Counted from the first letter of the stretch, positions 28,516 to 40,074 are shown. The stretch: 64,000 bases of DNA from Roseitalea porphyridii (GCF_004331955.1 NZ_CP036532.1:3100001-3164000); one strand, 5' to 3'. Notes: generated by a model not told the origin, from the sequence alone. Translations and numbers: made by a program.

Positions 28516-29532
28516 TCTTCTCACCTCCGTTTATGGTTCGATCGGGCAGGATGTCGTCGCGGATGCAGGCCTTGTAATGACCCGGGCCGACTTCCCGGAG
28601 CGCCGGCACGGTTCGGGCGCACTCGGGCAGCGCATACCGGCAGCGCGTGCGCAGCACGCAGCCGCTCGGCGGATCGATCGGGCTCGGTACGTCGCCCTCG
28701 AGCACGATGCGGTCACGTTTCGCGTCGGGGTCGGGAACGGGTGCGGCGGACAAAAGCGCCTCGGTATAGGGATGCTGCGGCGACGAATAGAGGCGCCGCC
28801 GCGGCGCGATTTCCATGATCCGGCCCAGATACATGACGATCACGCGGTCGCAGAAATGTTCAACGACGGCCAGATCGTGCGCGATGAACAGGATCGTCAG
28901 GCCAAGCCGTTCCTTCAGGTCCTGAAGCAGGTTCAGCACCTGGGCCTGAACGGACACGTCCAGCGCGGAGACCGGTTCGTCGGCGACGATCAAGGACGGC
29001 GAGACCGCGAGCGCTCTGGCGATGCCGACCCGCTGGCGCTGACCGCCGGAGAATTCGTGCGGATAGCGCCCCGCCGCATCGGACGGCAGACCGACCAGAT
29101 CGAGCAGTTCGGCGACCCGTTCGGCGCGTTCGCGGGCAGTGCCGATACGATGGATCTCCATGCCTTCGGCGATCAGCGCGCCGATCCTGGCGCGTGGGTT
29201 GAGGCTGGCGAACGGGTCCTGAAAGACCATCTGGATGCGGCGCCTGAACGCCAGCATCTCGCGCGCGCCCTTGTGGGCGATGTCGGTTCCGTCGAACAGG
29301 ATCTGCCCTTCGGTCGGCTCGGTCAGGCGCATGATGGTGCGACCGACGGTCGTCTTGCCCGAACCGGACTCGCCCACCAGGCCGACGACCTCCCCCGGAG
29401 CGATCGAAAAGCTGACCTTCTCGACGGCGTGCACCTGCCGGACCGGTCGGCCGAAACCGGACTTGACCGGGAAGCGCTTGGTCAGCTCACGCACCTCCAG
29501 CAGCGGCTTGGCGGTATCGCCCTGCGACTTGC

Positions 29533-29536
<4 letters not shown>
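28505..29536 (-). CDS. Opp/Dpp-type ABC transporter ATPase (second)
   Basis: 343 residues. Walker [11 protein letters not shown]-loop MVFQDPF, signature FSGGQRQR, Walker [14 protein letters not shown]-loop IAHDL, and the oligopeptide-transport C-terminal domain with Cys residues in [15 protein letters not shown] that in OppF-type proteins can hold an Fe-S cluster. Forms the cytoplasmic ATPase pair with the next gene. Overlaps it by 4 bases (ATGA) and leads into the SDR gene. Confidence 0.94.
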
Positions 29537-30540
<1,004 letters not shown>

Positions 30541-30542
30541 GG

Positions 30543-31544
30543 TCAACTCCGCCGCACGCGCGGATCGACATAGCCGTAGGCGATGTCGACCAAAAGGTTG
30601 ACGCCGATATAGATGAAGGCGCTGAGCATGATGAAGGCCTGAACCACCGCATAGTCCTGGCGAAGGATCCCGTCGATCACGAGCGTTCCGACGCCGGGCC
30701 AGACGAAGATGCGTTCGACCAGCACGCTGCCGCCCAGAAGCTGGGCGAGGATCAACCCACCGGCGGTCAATGTGGGCAGGAACGCGTTGGGCAGAATGTG
30801 CCGGAAGTGGACCGAAAGGGGCGCGACACCCTTGCTGTGCAGAACCGTCACGAAAGGCTCGTGCGTCACATCGAGCAGATTGGCGCGCAACAGCCTGATC
30901 AGAAATCCCATCGGCGCGAGCGCAAGAGCGAAGGCAGGAAGCGCCAGGTGACGCAGCGCCGTCCAGAAGCCGCCCACGTCGCCGGCAAGCAGATAGTCGA
31001 GCGTGTAGAACCCGGTGACAGCCTCCAGTGGCGCAGGGCCCCGCCCGACCGGGCCCGGAAACCAGCCGAGCTGCTCGAAAAAAAGCATCAGGAACAACAG
31101 CGATACCCAGAATGGCGGAATGCCGATGTTCACAAACGCGAAGATGCGCAGGAACCGGTCGAGCCAGCGCGAGCGCGTGAAGCTGACCAGAACCGTCATC
31201 AGCACGGCCCCGACGAACGCGAACAGGAAGGCGTACAGGGCCAGTTCGGCGCTGGCCGGAAAGCGCTCGGCGATGAGTGAGTAGACCGGCTGGCCGGTGC
31301 TGTAGGAAAAGCCCCAGTCGCCGGAAAGAAATCCGACGAGGTAGTCGGCATATTGGGCATAGATCGGCTTGTCGAGGCCGAGCGCACGTTCGACCTCGGC
31401 GATCACATCGTCGGATGCGAAGGGCCCCGCGATCAGTCGCGCGGGATTGGTCGGCACGGCGCGCAGGATGATGAAGGCGACGAGCGAAGCGCCCACGACG
31501 GTCAGCGCGGCCGAAGCGATGCGTTCTGAAAGAAAACGAACCAT
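30543..31544 (-). CDS. Opp/Dpp-type ABC transporter permease (DppB-like)
   Basis: 333 residues, six membrane segments. N-terminal signature of DppB-type permeases ([26 protein letters not shown], in pieces), long periplasmic loop, and the EAA loop around [21 protein letters not shown] with a final VDPRVRR. Partners the next permease to form the inner-membrane channel. Spacing of 2 bases to each neighbour indicates one operon. Confidence 0.93.
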   Translation of the reverse strand: MVRFLSERIASAALTVVGASLVAFIILRAVPTNPARLIAGPFASDDVIAEVERALGLDKPIYAQYADYLVGFLSGDWGFSYSTGQPVYSLIAERFPASAELALYAFLFAFVGAVLMTVLVSFTRSRWLDRFLRIFAFVNIGIPPFWVSLLFLMLFFEQLGWFPGPVGRGPAPLEAVTGFYTLDYLLAGDVGGFWTALRHLALPAFALALAPMGFLIRLLRANLLDVTHEPFVTVLHSKGVAPLSVHFRHILPNAFLPTLTAGGLILAQLLGGSVLVERIFVWPGVGTLVIDGILRQDYAVVQAFIMLSAFIYIGVNLLVDIAYGYVDPRVRRS

Positions 31545-31546
31545 GC

Positions 31547-32389
31547 TCAGCCCGCCCCGACCGTCGACTTGGGGTCATAGATGTCGCGCAGCCGGTCGGC
31601 GATGAGATTGGCCGACACGGCGAGAAGGAAGATGCCAAGACCGGGGAAGAAGCCAAGCCACCATTGACCGGTGAGCGCGAAGGCAAGGCCTTCGGTGATC
31701 ATCGTGCCCCATTCGGGCACGGGCGGTTGGACGCCCAGCCCCACAAATCCCAGCGCGGCCAGCGTCAGGATCGAAAAGCTGAACACGGACGATGCCTGGA
31801 TCAGGATCGTCGAGGTCGTCTGGGGCAGGATGTGCCGGCGGATCAGACGGAAGCTGGAAGCACCCAGCGCGCGCGCGGAATCGACATACATCAGCGTGCG
31901 GATGCGCAGCACCTCGCTGCGCAGCAGTCGGAAATACCAGGGGATCGAGGCCAGCACCACGCCGATCACGGCCGAGGTGATCCCCGGGCCCAGGCCGATC
32001 GCCACGGCCATGGCGAAGATCAGCGGCGGAAAGGCAAGGATCGCATCCATGATCCGCGAGACGAGCATGTCGAAGAGCCCGCCCCAAAGCCCTGCAAGAA
32101 GCCCCAGAAAGCCGCCGATGAGCGTTCCGAGAACGGTCACGGCCAACGCGACCAGCATGGAAACCTGCGCGCCGCGGATGAAGCGGGCGAGCACGTCGCG
32201 GCCGACATCGTCGGTCCCCATGGGATGGTCAAGGCTGGGCGGTGCGAGCGAATCGAGCACATCGACCTGCAAGGGGTCGACCGGCCAGAGCAGCCAGCCG
32301 AACGCCGCCATGGCGGCGATCAGCGTGAACACCCCCACGCCGACGAACAGTTCGGTGTCCCGGGAAATGATCGTAAGCGCCTGTCTCAC
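31547..32389 (-). CDS. Opp/Dpp-type ABC transporter permease (DppC-like)
   Basis: 280 residues, six membrane segments. Shows the DppC-type [16 protein letters not shown] motif near residue 55 and the EAA loop with [19 protein letters not shown]. Second permease of the family 5 (peptide/opine/nickel-type) transporter encoded with hydantoinase genes. Follows hyuB by about 50 bases and is followed by the DppB-like gene after 2 bases; in most operons DppB comes first, so the order here is inverted. Confidence 0.93.
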   Translation of the reverse strand: MRQALTIISRDTELFVGVGVFTLIAAMAAFGWLLWPVDPLQVDVLDSLAPPSLDHPMGTDDVGRDVLARFIRGAQVSMLVALAVTVLGTLIGGFLGLLAGLWGGLFDMLVSRIMDAILAFPPLIFAMAVAIGLGPGITSAVIGVVLASIPWYFRLLRSEVLRIRTLMYVDSARALGASSFRLIRRHILPQTTSTILIQASSVFSFSILTLAALGFVGLGVQPPVPEWGTMITEGLAFALTGQWWLGFFPGLGIFLLAVSANLIADRLRDIYDPKSTVGAG

Positions 32390-32440
32390 GGCGTCCGGCC
32401 TGTCGGGTGGATGCGATCTGTCATCGAGAACAAGCGCGGG

Positions 32441-34162
32441 TCAGTCGAATGCATGGGGATAGTGGGTGCGGGCGAACACGTCGGAAATGTAGCCATCGTC
32501 AAGATCGGTGCGAACGCGCTCGGCGGGGCGTTCGGACGGGGCGCCGTAGCCACCGCCACCGCCGGTCATCAACCTGACGACGCCATCCTTTGGCACCAGG
32601 AACCGTGTTGCCTTGGCGACGCGATGTTCGGTTCCGTCCGGCATGACGACGATGGCATTGTTGGGACGCCCTTCCCGGCCACCCTCGAGCCCCCAGGGTG
32701 CGTTCTTGCTGCGCTCGAATATCGAGGTGATGTATGTATCTTCGAGCATTCGGAACTCGAAATCGATCCCGGCACCGCCACGATGCCGTCCCGCGCCGCC
32801 CGAATCGGTGGCAAGGGCCATGCGCTCGACGAGCCAGGGGTTACGCTGTTCCCAGACCTCGACGGGCGTGAACCGCGTGGCCGACTCCGAGATGTGCAGC
32901 ATGGTGCCGCCGTCGCCGTCGTGCCAGGCCCCCTGCCCCATCGGGTGCGGCGCGCCATCGGCCCACGCTTCGCCGGTTGCCGCGCGCGTGCCCCACCAGA
33001 CGACCGAGCCGATACAGCCGCCGCTTTGTGCGGGCACTGCTTCGGGCAGCGCCTTGGCGATCGCGTTGTAGATCACCTCGATCGCCTGCAGCGCCGGCCA
33101 GGCGTAAAGGAAGCTCGGCGCCGGCGGCAGCGGGTCGAACATCGACCCGGGCCGCGTGACGACCTCGATGGGACGGAAATGGCCTTCATGGGGCGCTTCG
33201 CCGTAACCGGCCAGCATGGTGATCGCCACGCGGCTCGCCGAGATCGTCGAGGGCAATGGCGAGTTGACCGGCCCCTCGCGCGCCTCGGGCGCGGCCGAAA
33301 AGTCGATCCGGACATCGGACCCGGAGATTTCGAGCGCGACCTCGAACGGAATCGACGCATCGGAAATGCCGTCATCATCCATCTCTCCATGGCCGACATA
33401 ACGGCCGTCGGGAATCTTGTCGAAATAGCTGCGCACGATGGCTTCGCCGTGGTCGAACATGTTCTCGACCGCGGCGCGACAGGTCTCGAGACCGAACCGC
33501 TCGACCACCTCTTTGAAACCGCGCGCGCCGACGCGGCAGCCAGTCACCTGCGCGTCGAGATCTCCGCGCACCATGTCGGGCACGCGCGAATTGGCGAGCA
33601 CCATGCGGAAGATGTCATCGTTGAGTTCGCCGCGCTTGTAGATCTTCACGCCCGGAAAGATCGTGCCTTCCTGGAAGACGTCGGTCGTGTCGGTGCAGTA
33701 GGGGTCCTTGGCCGCGATATCCAGCCAATGGCCCTTGATCGCGGTATAGCCGATCAGTTCGTCATCATCATGGAAGACGGGCATGATGATCGCGACATCC
33801 TGCGGATGCGACCCCGTCCCGAACGGCCAGTTGTAGATGAGCGCATCGCCCGGTTCGAGCGCCTCCGGCCCACCGGCGTTGCGGACCGCTTCGGCAATGC
33901 AGAAATTGAGCGTTCCCATGAACAAGGGCAGGCTCGGCGCCTGGGCCAGCAGCCGCACCTTGTCGTCATAGATGGCGACCGCGAAGTCGAGCACCTCGTA
34001 GATGATCGGCGAGAACGCGGTACGCACCAGCGCCCGCTTCATCTGGTTGGCGGCCGAATTGAGCGCGTGTCGCACGACTTCGGTCGTGATCGGGTCAACA
34101 TCGCCGACAGCGCCCTTGTCGAAGCGGCCTGCCTTGTGAACGACGGGTTCCTTAAGGGTCAT
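32441..34162 (-). CDS. hydantoinase B/oxoprolinase-type subunit
   Basis: 573 residues. The HyuB family: begins with DPITTEVVRHALNSAANQMKRAL, then SPIIYEVLDFAVAIYD, YNWPFGTGSHPQDVAI, GHWLDIAA and a Gly-rich C-terminus (RLMTGGGGGYGAPSERP). Together with HyuA it forms an ATP-dependent hydrolase opening cyclic amides such as N-methylhydantoin, 5-oxoproline or related lactams. The genes are directly adjacent (4 bases), and embedded in an Opp-type transport operon, so the substrate is probably imported by it. Confidence 0.93.
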   Translation of the reverse strand: MTLKEPVVHKAGRFDKGAVGDVDPITTEVVRHALNSAANQMKRALVRTAFSPIIYEVLDFAVAIYDDKVRLLAQAPSLPLFMGTLNFCIAEAVRNAGGPEALEPGDALIYNWPFGTGSHPQDVAIIMPVFHDDDELIGYTAIKGHWLDIAAKDPYCTDTTDVFQEGTIFPGVKIYKRGELNDDIFRMVLANSRVPDMVRGDLDAQVTGCRVGARGFKEVVERFGLETCRAAVENMFDHGEAIVRSYFDKIPDGRYVGHGEMDDDGISDASIPFEVALEISGSDVRIDFSAAPEAREGPVNSPLPSTISASRVAITMLAGYGEAPHEGHFRPIEVVTRPGSMFDPLPPAPSFLYAWPALQAIEVIYNAIAKALPEAVPAQSGGCIGSVVWWGTRAATGEAWADGAPHPMGQGAWHDGDGGTMLHISESATRFTPVEVWEQRNPWLVERMALATDSGGAGRHRGGAGIDFEFRMLEDTYITSIFERSKNAPWGLEGGREGRPNNAIVVMPDGTEHRVAKATRFLVPKDGVVRLMTGGGGGYGAPSERPAERVRTDLDDGYISDVFARTHYPHAFD

Positions 34163-34166
34163 GAGC

Positions 34167-36185
34167 TCAATCCCGTTCGAGAATCATTTCGCCGATGGCG
34201 CCGATGCGGGCGGTCCAGTCAGCGTCCAGATAGGTCGTCGTCGTCGCCTCTATGATGATCGCCGGCCCCGCGACCGGTTCGACGATGGCCTCGCGCTCGA
34301 CGATACGGAACGGAACGCGTCGTTGACGGGCGAACGAATAGGCCGACAGGGGTTCGCGTTCGGTGCCGGGCATCGCGTCCGGCTTTTCGCCGATGTCGCG
34401 TCGCGGCAATGGCAGCGTCTTGCTGGCGCGCACCGAGACAAGTTCGACGGTCTCGTTCATGGTCTTGCCGAAGGTCTGGATATAGTCGTCGATGAACCGG
34501 TCGCGGATGGCCTCGACCGGTTCGGCGATCGCCGTTCCGGCGATCCCCACCTCGACGGTCAGCCAGTGCTCCTGTCCCTTGTAGCGCAGATCGAGGCGCA
34601 CCGACCGAACCGCATCAGCCGCCTGGCCGGCGCCGCGGGCCTCGATCGTTTCGAACAGCTCGCCGATGACCGCGTCGATTGCCGGCAGGCTGGCCGGCAC
34701 GAAATCCATGATCCGCGTCAGCGCGGCTGATTGCACCATGTCCGCGCCCAGCAGGCCCCAAGCGGAGAAATTGCCAGCGAACGGCGGCACCACGATACGA
34801 CGCATGGCCAGTTCGTCGGCCAGAAGGCACGCCATGAGCGGACCCGCTCCGCCGAAGGGCAGCAGGGTCATGCCGCGCGGGTCGAGGCCCTGATCGACCG
34901 AGATCTCGCGGATGGCGTTGGCCATGGCCGCGCTCGATATGCGCATGATGCCCGATGCGGTATGCTCGACATCCTTGCCGATCGCCTCGGCGACGGGCGC
35001 AATCGCCGCTTCCGCCTTGCCCAGATCGAGATGGATGCCCGACGCCAGATCGCCGGGTCCGAGCATGCCCAGATATGCGGCCGCGTCCGTCGTGGTCGGT
35101 TCGACGCCACCCTTGCCATAGGCCGCCGGTCCGGGACTTGCGCCCGCGCTTTTCGGACCGACCCGCATCAGCTTGCCGGCATCGACATGGGCAATCGAGC
35201 CACCGCCCGAGCCGATGGACCGCACGTCGACCCAGGACGTCTGTATCGGCATGTTGTCGATTATGCCTTCATAGAGCACCTGCGGCTGGCCGTGGAGGAT
35301 CAGCGCGGTGTCGAAGCTCGTGCCGCCCACATCGGCGGTAATCAACGTGTCGATATCGAGCGCCTTGGCGATCTCGCCGGCGCCCTGGGCTCCGCCCACC
35401 GGGCCGGACATGATCGTCTCGAAGGGTCGGTCCTCGGCTTCCGCAAAGCTCATCGAGCCGCTTCCCGACCGGGTGATCAGGCACGTCCCGGCAAAGCCGA
35501 GCGCCTGCAGCCGGCCTTCGAGGCGACGCAGATAGCTCGACATGCGGGCTCGGACGAACGCATCGATGGCCGTGGTGCTGGTTCGCTCATATTCGCGGTA
35601 TTCCCGCGAGATCCGGTGCGACAGCGAGATGCCGCCCGCAAAGCCGGCCCCGCGCATCAGGCGCTCGACTTCCAGTTCGTGGGCAGGATTGGCGTAGGCG
35701 TTGATCAGACTGACCGCCACGCTGTCGACGCCCTCATTCATGAACGTCCGTGCGGCGGCCTCGACCGAGCGGGGATCGACAGGCGTCCGCTCGCTGCCAT
35801 CGGCCATGATCCGGCCGCCAACCTCGAGCCGAAGCCGGCGCGGCACGAGCGGTTGTGTCTGGCGCCAGAACAGATTGTACATCTCGGCCCGGTCGCCGCG
35901 CCGGATCTCCAGGACATCTCGGAAGCCCTCTGTCGCGATCAGCCCGATCTTGGCGCCGCGCCGCTCCAGCAGGGCATTGAGCCCGACCGTGGTCCCGTGC
36001 AGGAAGAAGCGCGCATCAGCGATCACCGACCGGGGCACATGCCGCGTGATCGCATCGATGACGCCTTCTTCGGGCGCATGCGGCACGGTGGGCACCTTTC
36101 CGACGAAGGATCGACCCTGCGCTTCATCGAAATAGACAAGATCGGTGAAGGTACCGCCGATATCGACCCCGATGCGGGTTGCCAT
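34167..36185 (-). CDS. hydantoinase A/oxoprolinase-type subunit
   Basis: 672 residues. ASKHA-like ATP-binding signature RIGVDIGGTFTDLVYFD at the start, HGTTVGLNALLERRGAKIGL near 65, and LPFGGAGPLMACLLADEL near 435 followed by the C-terminal oxoprolinase-type domain. The nucleotide-dependent partner of the HyuB gene. It follows the solute-binding protein gene after about 110 bases that fold into two GC-rich hairpins, which would lower expression of the enzyme relative to the binding protein. Confidence 0.93.
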   Translation of the reverse strand: MATRIGVDIGGTFTDLVYFDEAQGRSFVGKVPTVPHAPEEGVIDAITRHVPRSVIADARFFLHGTTVGLNALLERRGAKIGLIATEGFRDVLEIRRGDRAEMYNLFWRQTQPLVPRRLRLEVGGRIMADGSERTPVDPRSVEAAARTFMNEGVDSVAVSLINAYANPAHELEVERLMRGAGFAGGISLSHRISREYREYERTSTTAIDAFVRARMSSYLRRLEGRLQALGFAGTCLITRSGSGSMSFAEAEDRPFETIMSGPVGGAQGAGEIAKALDIDTLITADVGGTSFDTALILHGQPQVLYEGIIDNMPIQTSWVDVRSIGSGGGSIAHVDAGKLMRVGPKSAGASPGPAAYGKGGVEPTTTDAAAYLGMLGPGDLASGIHLDLGKAEAAIAPVAEAIGKDVEHTASGIMRISSAAMANAIREISVDQGLDPRGMTLLPFGGAGPLMACLLADELAMRRIVVPPFAGNFSAWGLLGADMVQSAALTRIMDFVPASLPAIDAVIGELFETIEARGAGQAADAVRSVRLDLRYKGQEHWLTVEVGIAGTAIAEPVEAIRDRFIDDYIQTFGKTMNETVELVSVRASKTLPLPRRDIGEKPDAMPGTEREPLSAYSFARQRRVPFRIVEREAIVEPVAGPAIIIEATTTTYLDADWTARIGAIGEMILERD

Positions 36186-36218
36186 GGTCTGCCTTTCGCT
36201 TGGTCTTGTTCGTGGCTT

Positions 36219-36283
36219 GCCGGGCGCGCGACGCCGCCCGGCGGGAGGGAAGGCGCGGACGGCAGGGAGGAGCCGCCCGCGCC
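36219..36283. other. two intercistronic GC hairpins between the solute-binding protein and hyuA
   Basis: First hairpin 36219-36226 with 36235-36242 (8 bp); second 36252-36258 with 36277-36283 (7 bp plus inner pairs). No T-run follows, so they are probably mRNA stabilisers or partial attenuators rather than full terminators. Confidence 0.4.
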
Positions 36284-36294
36284 GACGTCGGGCC

Positions 36295-37890
36295 TCAGTT
36301 GGCGGCCCAGTCGCGGAACTCGGGGATGGGCCCGTAGGTGTAGGAGGTCACGGCGTCGCTCAGCACGATCACCGGCTGGTCCTCGAAGAAGAGGATCTTC
36401 GGATAGGCCGCGCGCCAGAGCTGGACCGCCTCGTCCATGATGCGCTGGCGTTCATCGGGATCGGTGGTGCGTCGCAGTTCGGCCGTCAGCTCGTCGACTT
36501 CGGGGATGCACACCTCGGTCAGATTGTGCACGACGTCGCACAGAACGTCATAGCCCCACAGATAACCCACCTCGAACACGCCGGGGCCGTTCAGGCGCAT
36601 CAGCGACTGCACCTTGTGGCCCTGCGAGAGCTCTTGGAATTCAGCTGCGGGAGCGACCTTGATGGACAGGTTGATGCCGATCTCGCGCCAGGTGCTCTGC
36701 AGGATCGTCGCAAGCTGCTGCTGGGTCGGGTCACCTTCCTGGATCATAACCTCGACATCGACGGGAAGGTCCAGGCCGCTTTCCTCCATCAGCGCCTTGG
36801 CGCGCTCGAGGTCGAACGGCACGGGCTGGCTGATCTCGGCGTTGAAGCCGGGCAGGCTCGGCATGATCGGGCCGTAGTAGAGGGTGCCATAGCCGAACGC
36901 CACGCGATCGAGGATGTCCTGATAGGGCACGGCGTGATGCACCGCTTCGCGGACCTTGACGTTGGTCCAGGGCTCCTTGGAGTTGGGCAGGATCATCTGC
37001 TGCGCGAAGGGCGCACTGAAGGGCAGGACGCGAATGCCTTCGCTGTCTTCGAGCGTCCGCGCCGCGCGCTTTGAAAGGCCCATCGTGATGTCGGCCTGCG
37101 CGGTCCGCGCCTGGAGCAGAAGCGTTGGCGCCGCGCTGATCCAGTTGACGCGAATTCGGTCCGAGGCAGGCGCCTCGCCGCCATAGGCCTCGTTCACCAC
37201 AAGATCGGCGCTCTGGTTGGGCGTATAGGCTTCCAGCTTGAACGGACCCGAGGCCGTAACGTTGGAAGACATGAACTCGTTGGGCTGGCCGGCCGCGACC
37301 CCGCCATTGGCCTCGACGACGGCCGGATCGACGATCGAACTGGCCGGGGTCGCCCAGACGATCGGCATGCTGGCGTTGGGTTTGTTCAGCGTGATGACGA
37401 CCGTGTAGTCGTCCGGCGTCTCGATGGACTCGATGATGACGGGATCGAGGAAGCCGTCCGTGATGAAGTAGGCGCCGCAACCGCCCATCGTCAGGACGCG
37501 CTCGAAGGAGTACTTGAAGGCGGCCGCGTCGACCGGCGCGCCGCTTTCGAATTCAAAGCCTTCCTTGAGCGCGAGCGTGTAGACCAGCCCGTCCTCGCTC
37601 ACCTCGTACGTGTCGACCAGATAGGGCTCCACGGTGCCGTAGTCGATCTCGTTGACGCCGTGGCGCCCTTCGCTGACGGCATAACGGAACGGTCGAACAT
37701 AGAAGTTCTGGATGTAGGCGATCTCCTCGATGCCGCATGCCCACGCGGGATCGAGCGTGCTGGGCGCAACGGCAGCATTGACCAGCAGGGCATCGTCCTG
37801 GGCGAGCGCCCCCGGAACCGAACCAGCAAACATGCAAGCGGCGAGCAACCCTCCGACAAACGGGTGCCGGCTCATTTCAAGCGATCTCAT
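36295..37890 (-). CDS. family 5 (Opp/Dpp) ABC transporter solute-binding protein
   Basis: 531 residues. Sec signal peptide 1-30 (ends PGALAQ). Family 5 signatures: AVAPSTLDPAW, EPYLVDTYEVSEDGLVYTLALKEGFEFESGAPVDAAAFKYSFER, and the later EAVHHAVPYQDIL. Binds the imported substrate in the periplasm and delivers it to the DppBC-like permeases downstream. First gene of an eight-gene operon. AGGAGG 5 bases before the ATG; a longer frame upstream is not a signal peptide. A promoter lies about 115-140 bases upstream. Confidence 0.93.
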   Translation of the reverse strand: MRSLEMSRHPFVGGLLAACMFAGSVPGALAQDDALLVNAAVAPSTLDPAWACGIEEIAYIQNFYVRPFRYAVSEGRHGVNEIDYGTVEPYLVDTYEVSEDGLVYTLALKEGFEFESGAPVDAAAFKYSFERVLTMGGCGAYFITDGFLDPVIIESIETPDDYTVVITLNKPNASMPIVWATPASSIVDPAVVEANGGVAAGQPNEFMSSNVTASGPFKLEAYTPNQSADLVVNEAYGGEAPASDRIRVNWISAAPTLLLQARTAQADITMGLSKRAARTLEDSEGIRVLPFSAPFAQQMILPNSKEPWTNVKVREAVHHAVPYQDILDRVAFGYGTLYYGPIMPSLPGFNAEISQPVPFDLERAKALMEESGLDLPVDVEVMIQEGDPTQQQLATILQSTWREIGINLSIKVAPAAEFQELSQGHKVQSLMRLNGPGVFEVGYLWGYDVLCDVVHNLTEVCIPEVDELTAELRRTTDPDERQRIMDEAVQLWRAAYPKILFFEDQPVIVLSDAVTSYTYGPIPEFRDWAAN

Positions 37891-38003
37891 GGGATCCTCC
37901 TCCTTCAATCGACGCCTCGGCGCTGGCTGCGCCACGGTGGTGCAACCGACCGATCTCCCTCCCCGTACCACTGCAAACATGGACGAGAGGAAATTTATTT
38001 TCT

Positions 38004-38032
38004 TATAGTGCATGGTCTTAGCGGACTGTCAA
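38004..38032 (-). promoter_or_regulatory. promoter of the Opp-hydantoinase operon
   Basis: Minus strand: TTGACA (38032-38027), 17-base spacer, ACTATA (38009-38004), about 115 bases before the solute-binding protein start. Confidence 0.55.
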
Positions 38033-38181
38033 TCCCGCAAAGCCGACGTTTCGATGGAAAACGAACATGCCCCGCTAATGCTCGGCAAAAGGCCTTTCCA
38101 ACCGATTGTATCTTCGGCATTTCCTCGGCAAAGCGGCGATACTGATTTGTGCGCGAACGTAGGCGACAGTCGTATCCCGGG

Positions 38182-38210
38182 TTGACAATTGTTTCGTATA
38201 GGAATTTATC
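38182..38210 (+). promoter_or_regulatory. promoter of the Ldh-family gene and downstream regulator
   Basis: TTGACA (38182-38187), 17-base spacer, TTTATC (38205-38210); start about 30 bases before the chosen ATG. About 150 bases of non-coding DNA separate it from the opposite promoter; the XRE-cupin regulator encoded two genes downstream is a natural candidate to bind there. Confidence 0.55.
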
Positions 38211-38241
38211 TCGCTCCATAAGAAAGAGGCGCGCAGGGCCC

Positions 38242-39294
38242 ATGGAAGACGGGATCGAGATGCAGCAAGCGCACACCGGTGCACGAACCGGCGACCGGAT
38301 CGCGTTCGACCCGCTGGTCGAACTTCTCACTGCGATCCTCGTCAGGCACGGCGCCAACCGTCATGTTGCGGGGATCATCGCGCGCAACTGCGCGATGTGC
38401 GAGCGCGACGGATGTACAAGTCACGGCATCTTCCGGATGGCCGGGTACGTGTCCTCGCTCGATTGCGGATGGGTGGACGGCACCGCCGTCCCCGTCATCG
38501 AGGACGCGGCGCCGGCCTACTGCCGCGTCGATGCAAAAAACGGCTTCGCGCAGCCGGCGCTGGAACTGGCCCGTAAAACCGCCGTCGAAAAGGCGCGCCA
38601 TACCGGCCTCGCCGCCATCGCCATCCGCGGCTCGCACCATCTCAGCGCCCTGTGGCCCGATGTCGAACCGTTCGCAGGGGACGGGCTTATCGCGTTCAGC
38701 GTCGTCAACAGCTTTCGCTGCACGGTGCCGCACGGTGGCGACAGCCCGCTGTTCGGCACCAACCCGGTCGCCTTCGCCGTGCCCCGTCAGGGCGAAGAGC
38801 CGTTGGTCTTCGACATGGCGACGAGCGCGATCCCCAATGGCGACGTCCAGATTGCCGCAAGAGCCGGTCAGCAACTGCCGGGCGGCGTCGCTGTCGATGC
38901 GAACGGCGCGCCGACCACGGACCCCGACGCGGTGCTGAACGGCGGCGCCCTGCTCACGTTTGGCGGACACAAGGGCTCGGCCCTGTCGATGATGGTCGAA
39001 CTGCTCGCGGCCGGCCTGACCGGCGGGCACTTCTCTCACGAATTCGACTGGTCCGGCCATGACGGCGCGCAGACGCCGCACACCGGCCAGTTCGTGCTCC
39101 TGATAGACCCGCAGCATGCAGGCGGGCGGCCGTTCGGCGACAGGGTCGAGACGTTGATCAAGGATATGCGGTTCGCAGGCGTGCAGCGGCTTCCGGCCGA
39201 TCGGCGCTACCGCAATCGGCGACGCGCCGAGCAGCAAGGCATACACATCGGCGTGGAAGAACGCGCCAGACTCGACGCGCTTCTGGAAGGCTGA
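38242..39294 (+). CDS. Ldh-family (malate/L-lactate/imino acid) NAD(P)-dependent dehydrogenase
   Basis: 350 residues. Family hallmarks: CTSHGIFRM near residue 58 with the catalytic His, GSHHLSALWP near 130, PHGGDSPLFGTNPVAFAVP, FDMATSAIPNGDV and FGGHKGSALSMMVELLAAGLTGG. This non-Rossmann family reduces 2-oxoacids or cyclic imines (for example delta1-piperideine-2-carboxylate). Which one is not evident. It is divergent from the Opp-hydantoinase operon and 51 bases upstream of a regulator. I chose the ATG that follows the promoter and CAGGG, not the earlier Arg-rich extension. Confidence 0.88.
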   Translation: MEDGIEMQQAHTGARTGDRIAFDPLVELLTAILVRHGANRHVAGIIARNCAMCERDGCTSHGIFRMAGYVSSLDCGWVDGTAVPVIEDAAPAYCRVDAKNGFAQPALELARKTAVEKARHTGLAAIAIRGSHHLSALWPDVEPFAGDGLIAFSVVNSFRCTVPHGGDSPLFGTNPVAFAVPRQGEEPLVFDMATSAIPNGDVQIAARAGQQLPGGVAVDANGAPTTDPDAVLNGGALLTFGGHKGSALSMMVELLAAGLTGGHFSHEFDWSGHDGAQTPHTGQFVLLIDPQHAGGRPFGDRVETLIKDMRFAGVQRLPADRRYRNRRRAEQQGIHIGVEERARLDALLEG

Positions 39295-39345
39295 AGACGA
39301 GATGAAAACCACAGCGCCCCTGCATCGAAACAGGATTCGACTTCC

Positions 39346-40026
39346 ATGACAGAGCAAAGCCGGGCACGTTCGATCGAACAGACCAGCGACGAGAAGCACC
39401 CGCTGCGAAACCTCGTCGATCGACACAATGGAGACACAGTGCCCGTCAATCGCTCCCTCACGCTCTCGACGACGGTGCGCCAGTTGCGTCTGGCCGCGGG
39501 ACTGACACTGAATCAGCTCGCCAAGCGCAGCGCGTTGGCGCCCTCGACCCTGTCGAAGATCGAGAACGGTCAGATGTCGCCGACCTACGATTCGATCGTC
39601 AGCCTTGCCTCCGGCCTCGGCGTCGATGTCGGCGAGTTGTTCGAGGGCAAGTCCGTGCCGGCGATCAGCGGCAGGCGGGCGATCACGCGGCGCGGCGAAG
39701 GCATCAAGCACAGCACCGGCCACTACGATTACGAGATGCTGTGTACGGACCTTGCAAACAAGAAATTTGTCCCGTTGCTCAGCGAGATCAAGGCGAATTC
39801 CACTCAATCGTTCAGCGCGATGATCAGCCACGCGGGCGAGGAGTTCTTCTACGTTCTGTCCGGCGAGGTGACGCTGCATACCGAGCATTATGCCCCTGCT
39901 CGCCTGGGCCCTGGCGACAGTTGCTATTTCGACAGCACGATGGGTCACGCGCTGGTGTCGACCGGCGATGAACCCGCGACGGTCCTGTGGATCTGCTCGC
40001 AGGTTTCCGGCGCGCTGGCCGAGTGA
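39346..40026 (+). CDS. XRE-family transcriptional regulator with C-terminal cupin domain
   Basis: 226 residues. Helix-turn-helix at about 40-97 (TVRQLRLAAGLTLNQLAKRSALAPSTLSKIENG in pieces) and a cupin domain at about 140-220 (GEEFFYVLSGEVTLHTE, GPGDSCYFDSTMGH). Such regulators bind a small ligand in the cupin and control adjacent catabolic genes. Here it would control the divergent Opp-hydantoinase operon and the Ldh gene. The first 35 residues are an unusual polar extension; a start at the later Val (MNR-less region near residue 33) cannot be excluded. Confidence 0.88.
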   Translation: MTEQSRARSIEQTSDEKHPLRNLVDRHNGDTVPVNRSLTLSTTVRQLRLAAGLTLNQLAKRSALAPSTLSKIENGQMSPTYDSIVSLASGLGVDVGELFEGKSVPAISGRRAITRRGEGIKHSTGHYDYEMLCTDLANKKFVPLLSEIKANSTQSFSAMISHAGEEFFYVLSGEVTLHTEHYAPARLGPGDSCYFDSTMGHALVSTGDEPATVLWICSQVSGALAE

Positions 40027-40074
40027 GACCCGACCCGGACCGAACTGATGTCCCCAACACGAACGGAGGCCACC

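Noticed and set aside
31664-34255. An 863-codon open frame on the plus strand
   Set aside because: Antisense to the DppC-like and hydantoinase B genes; shadow of third-position G/C bias.
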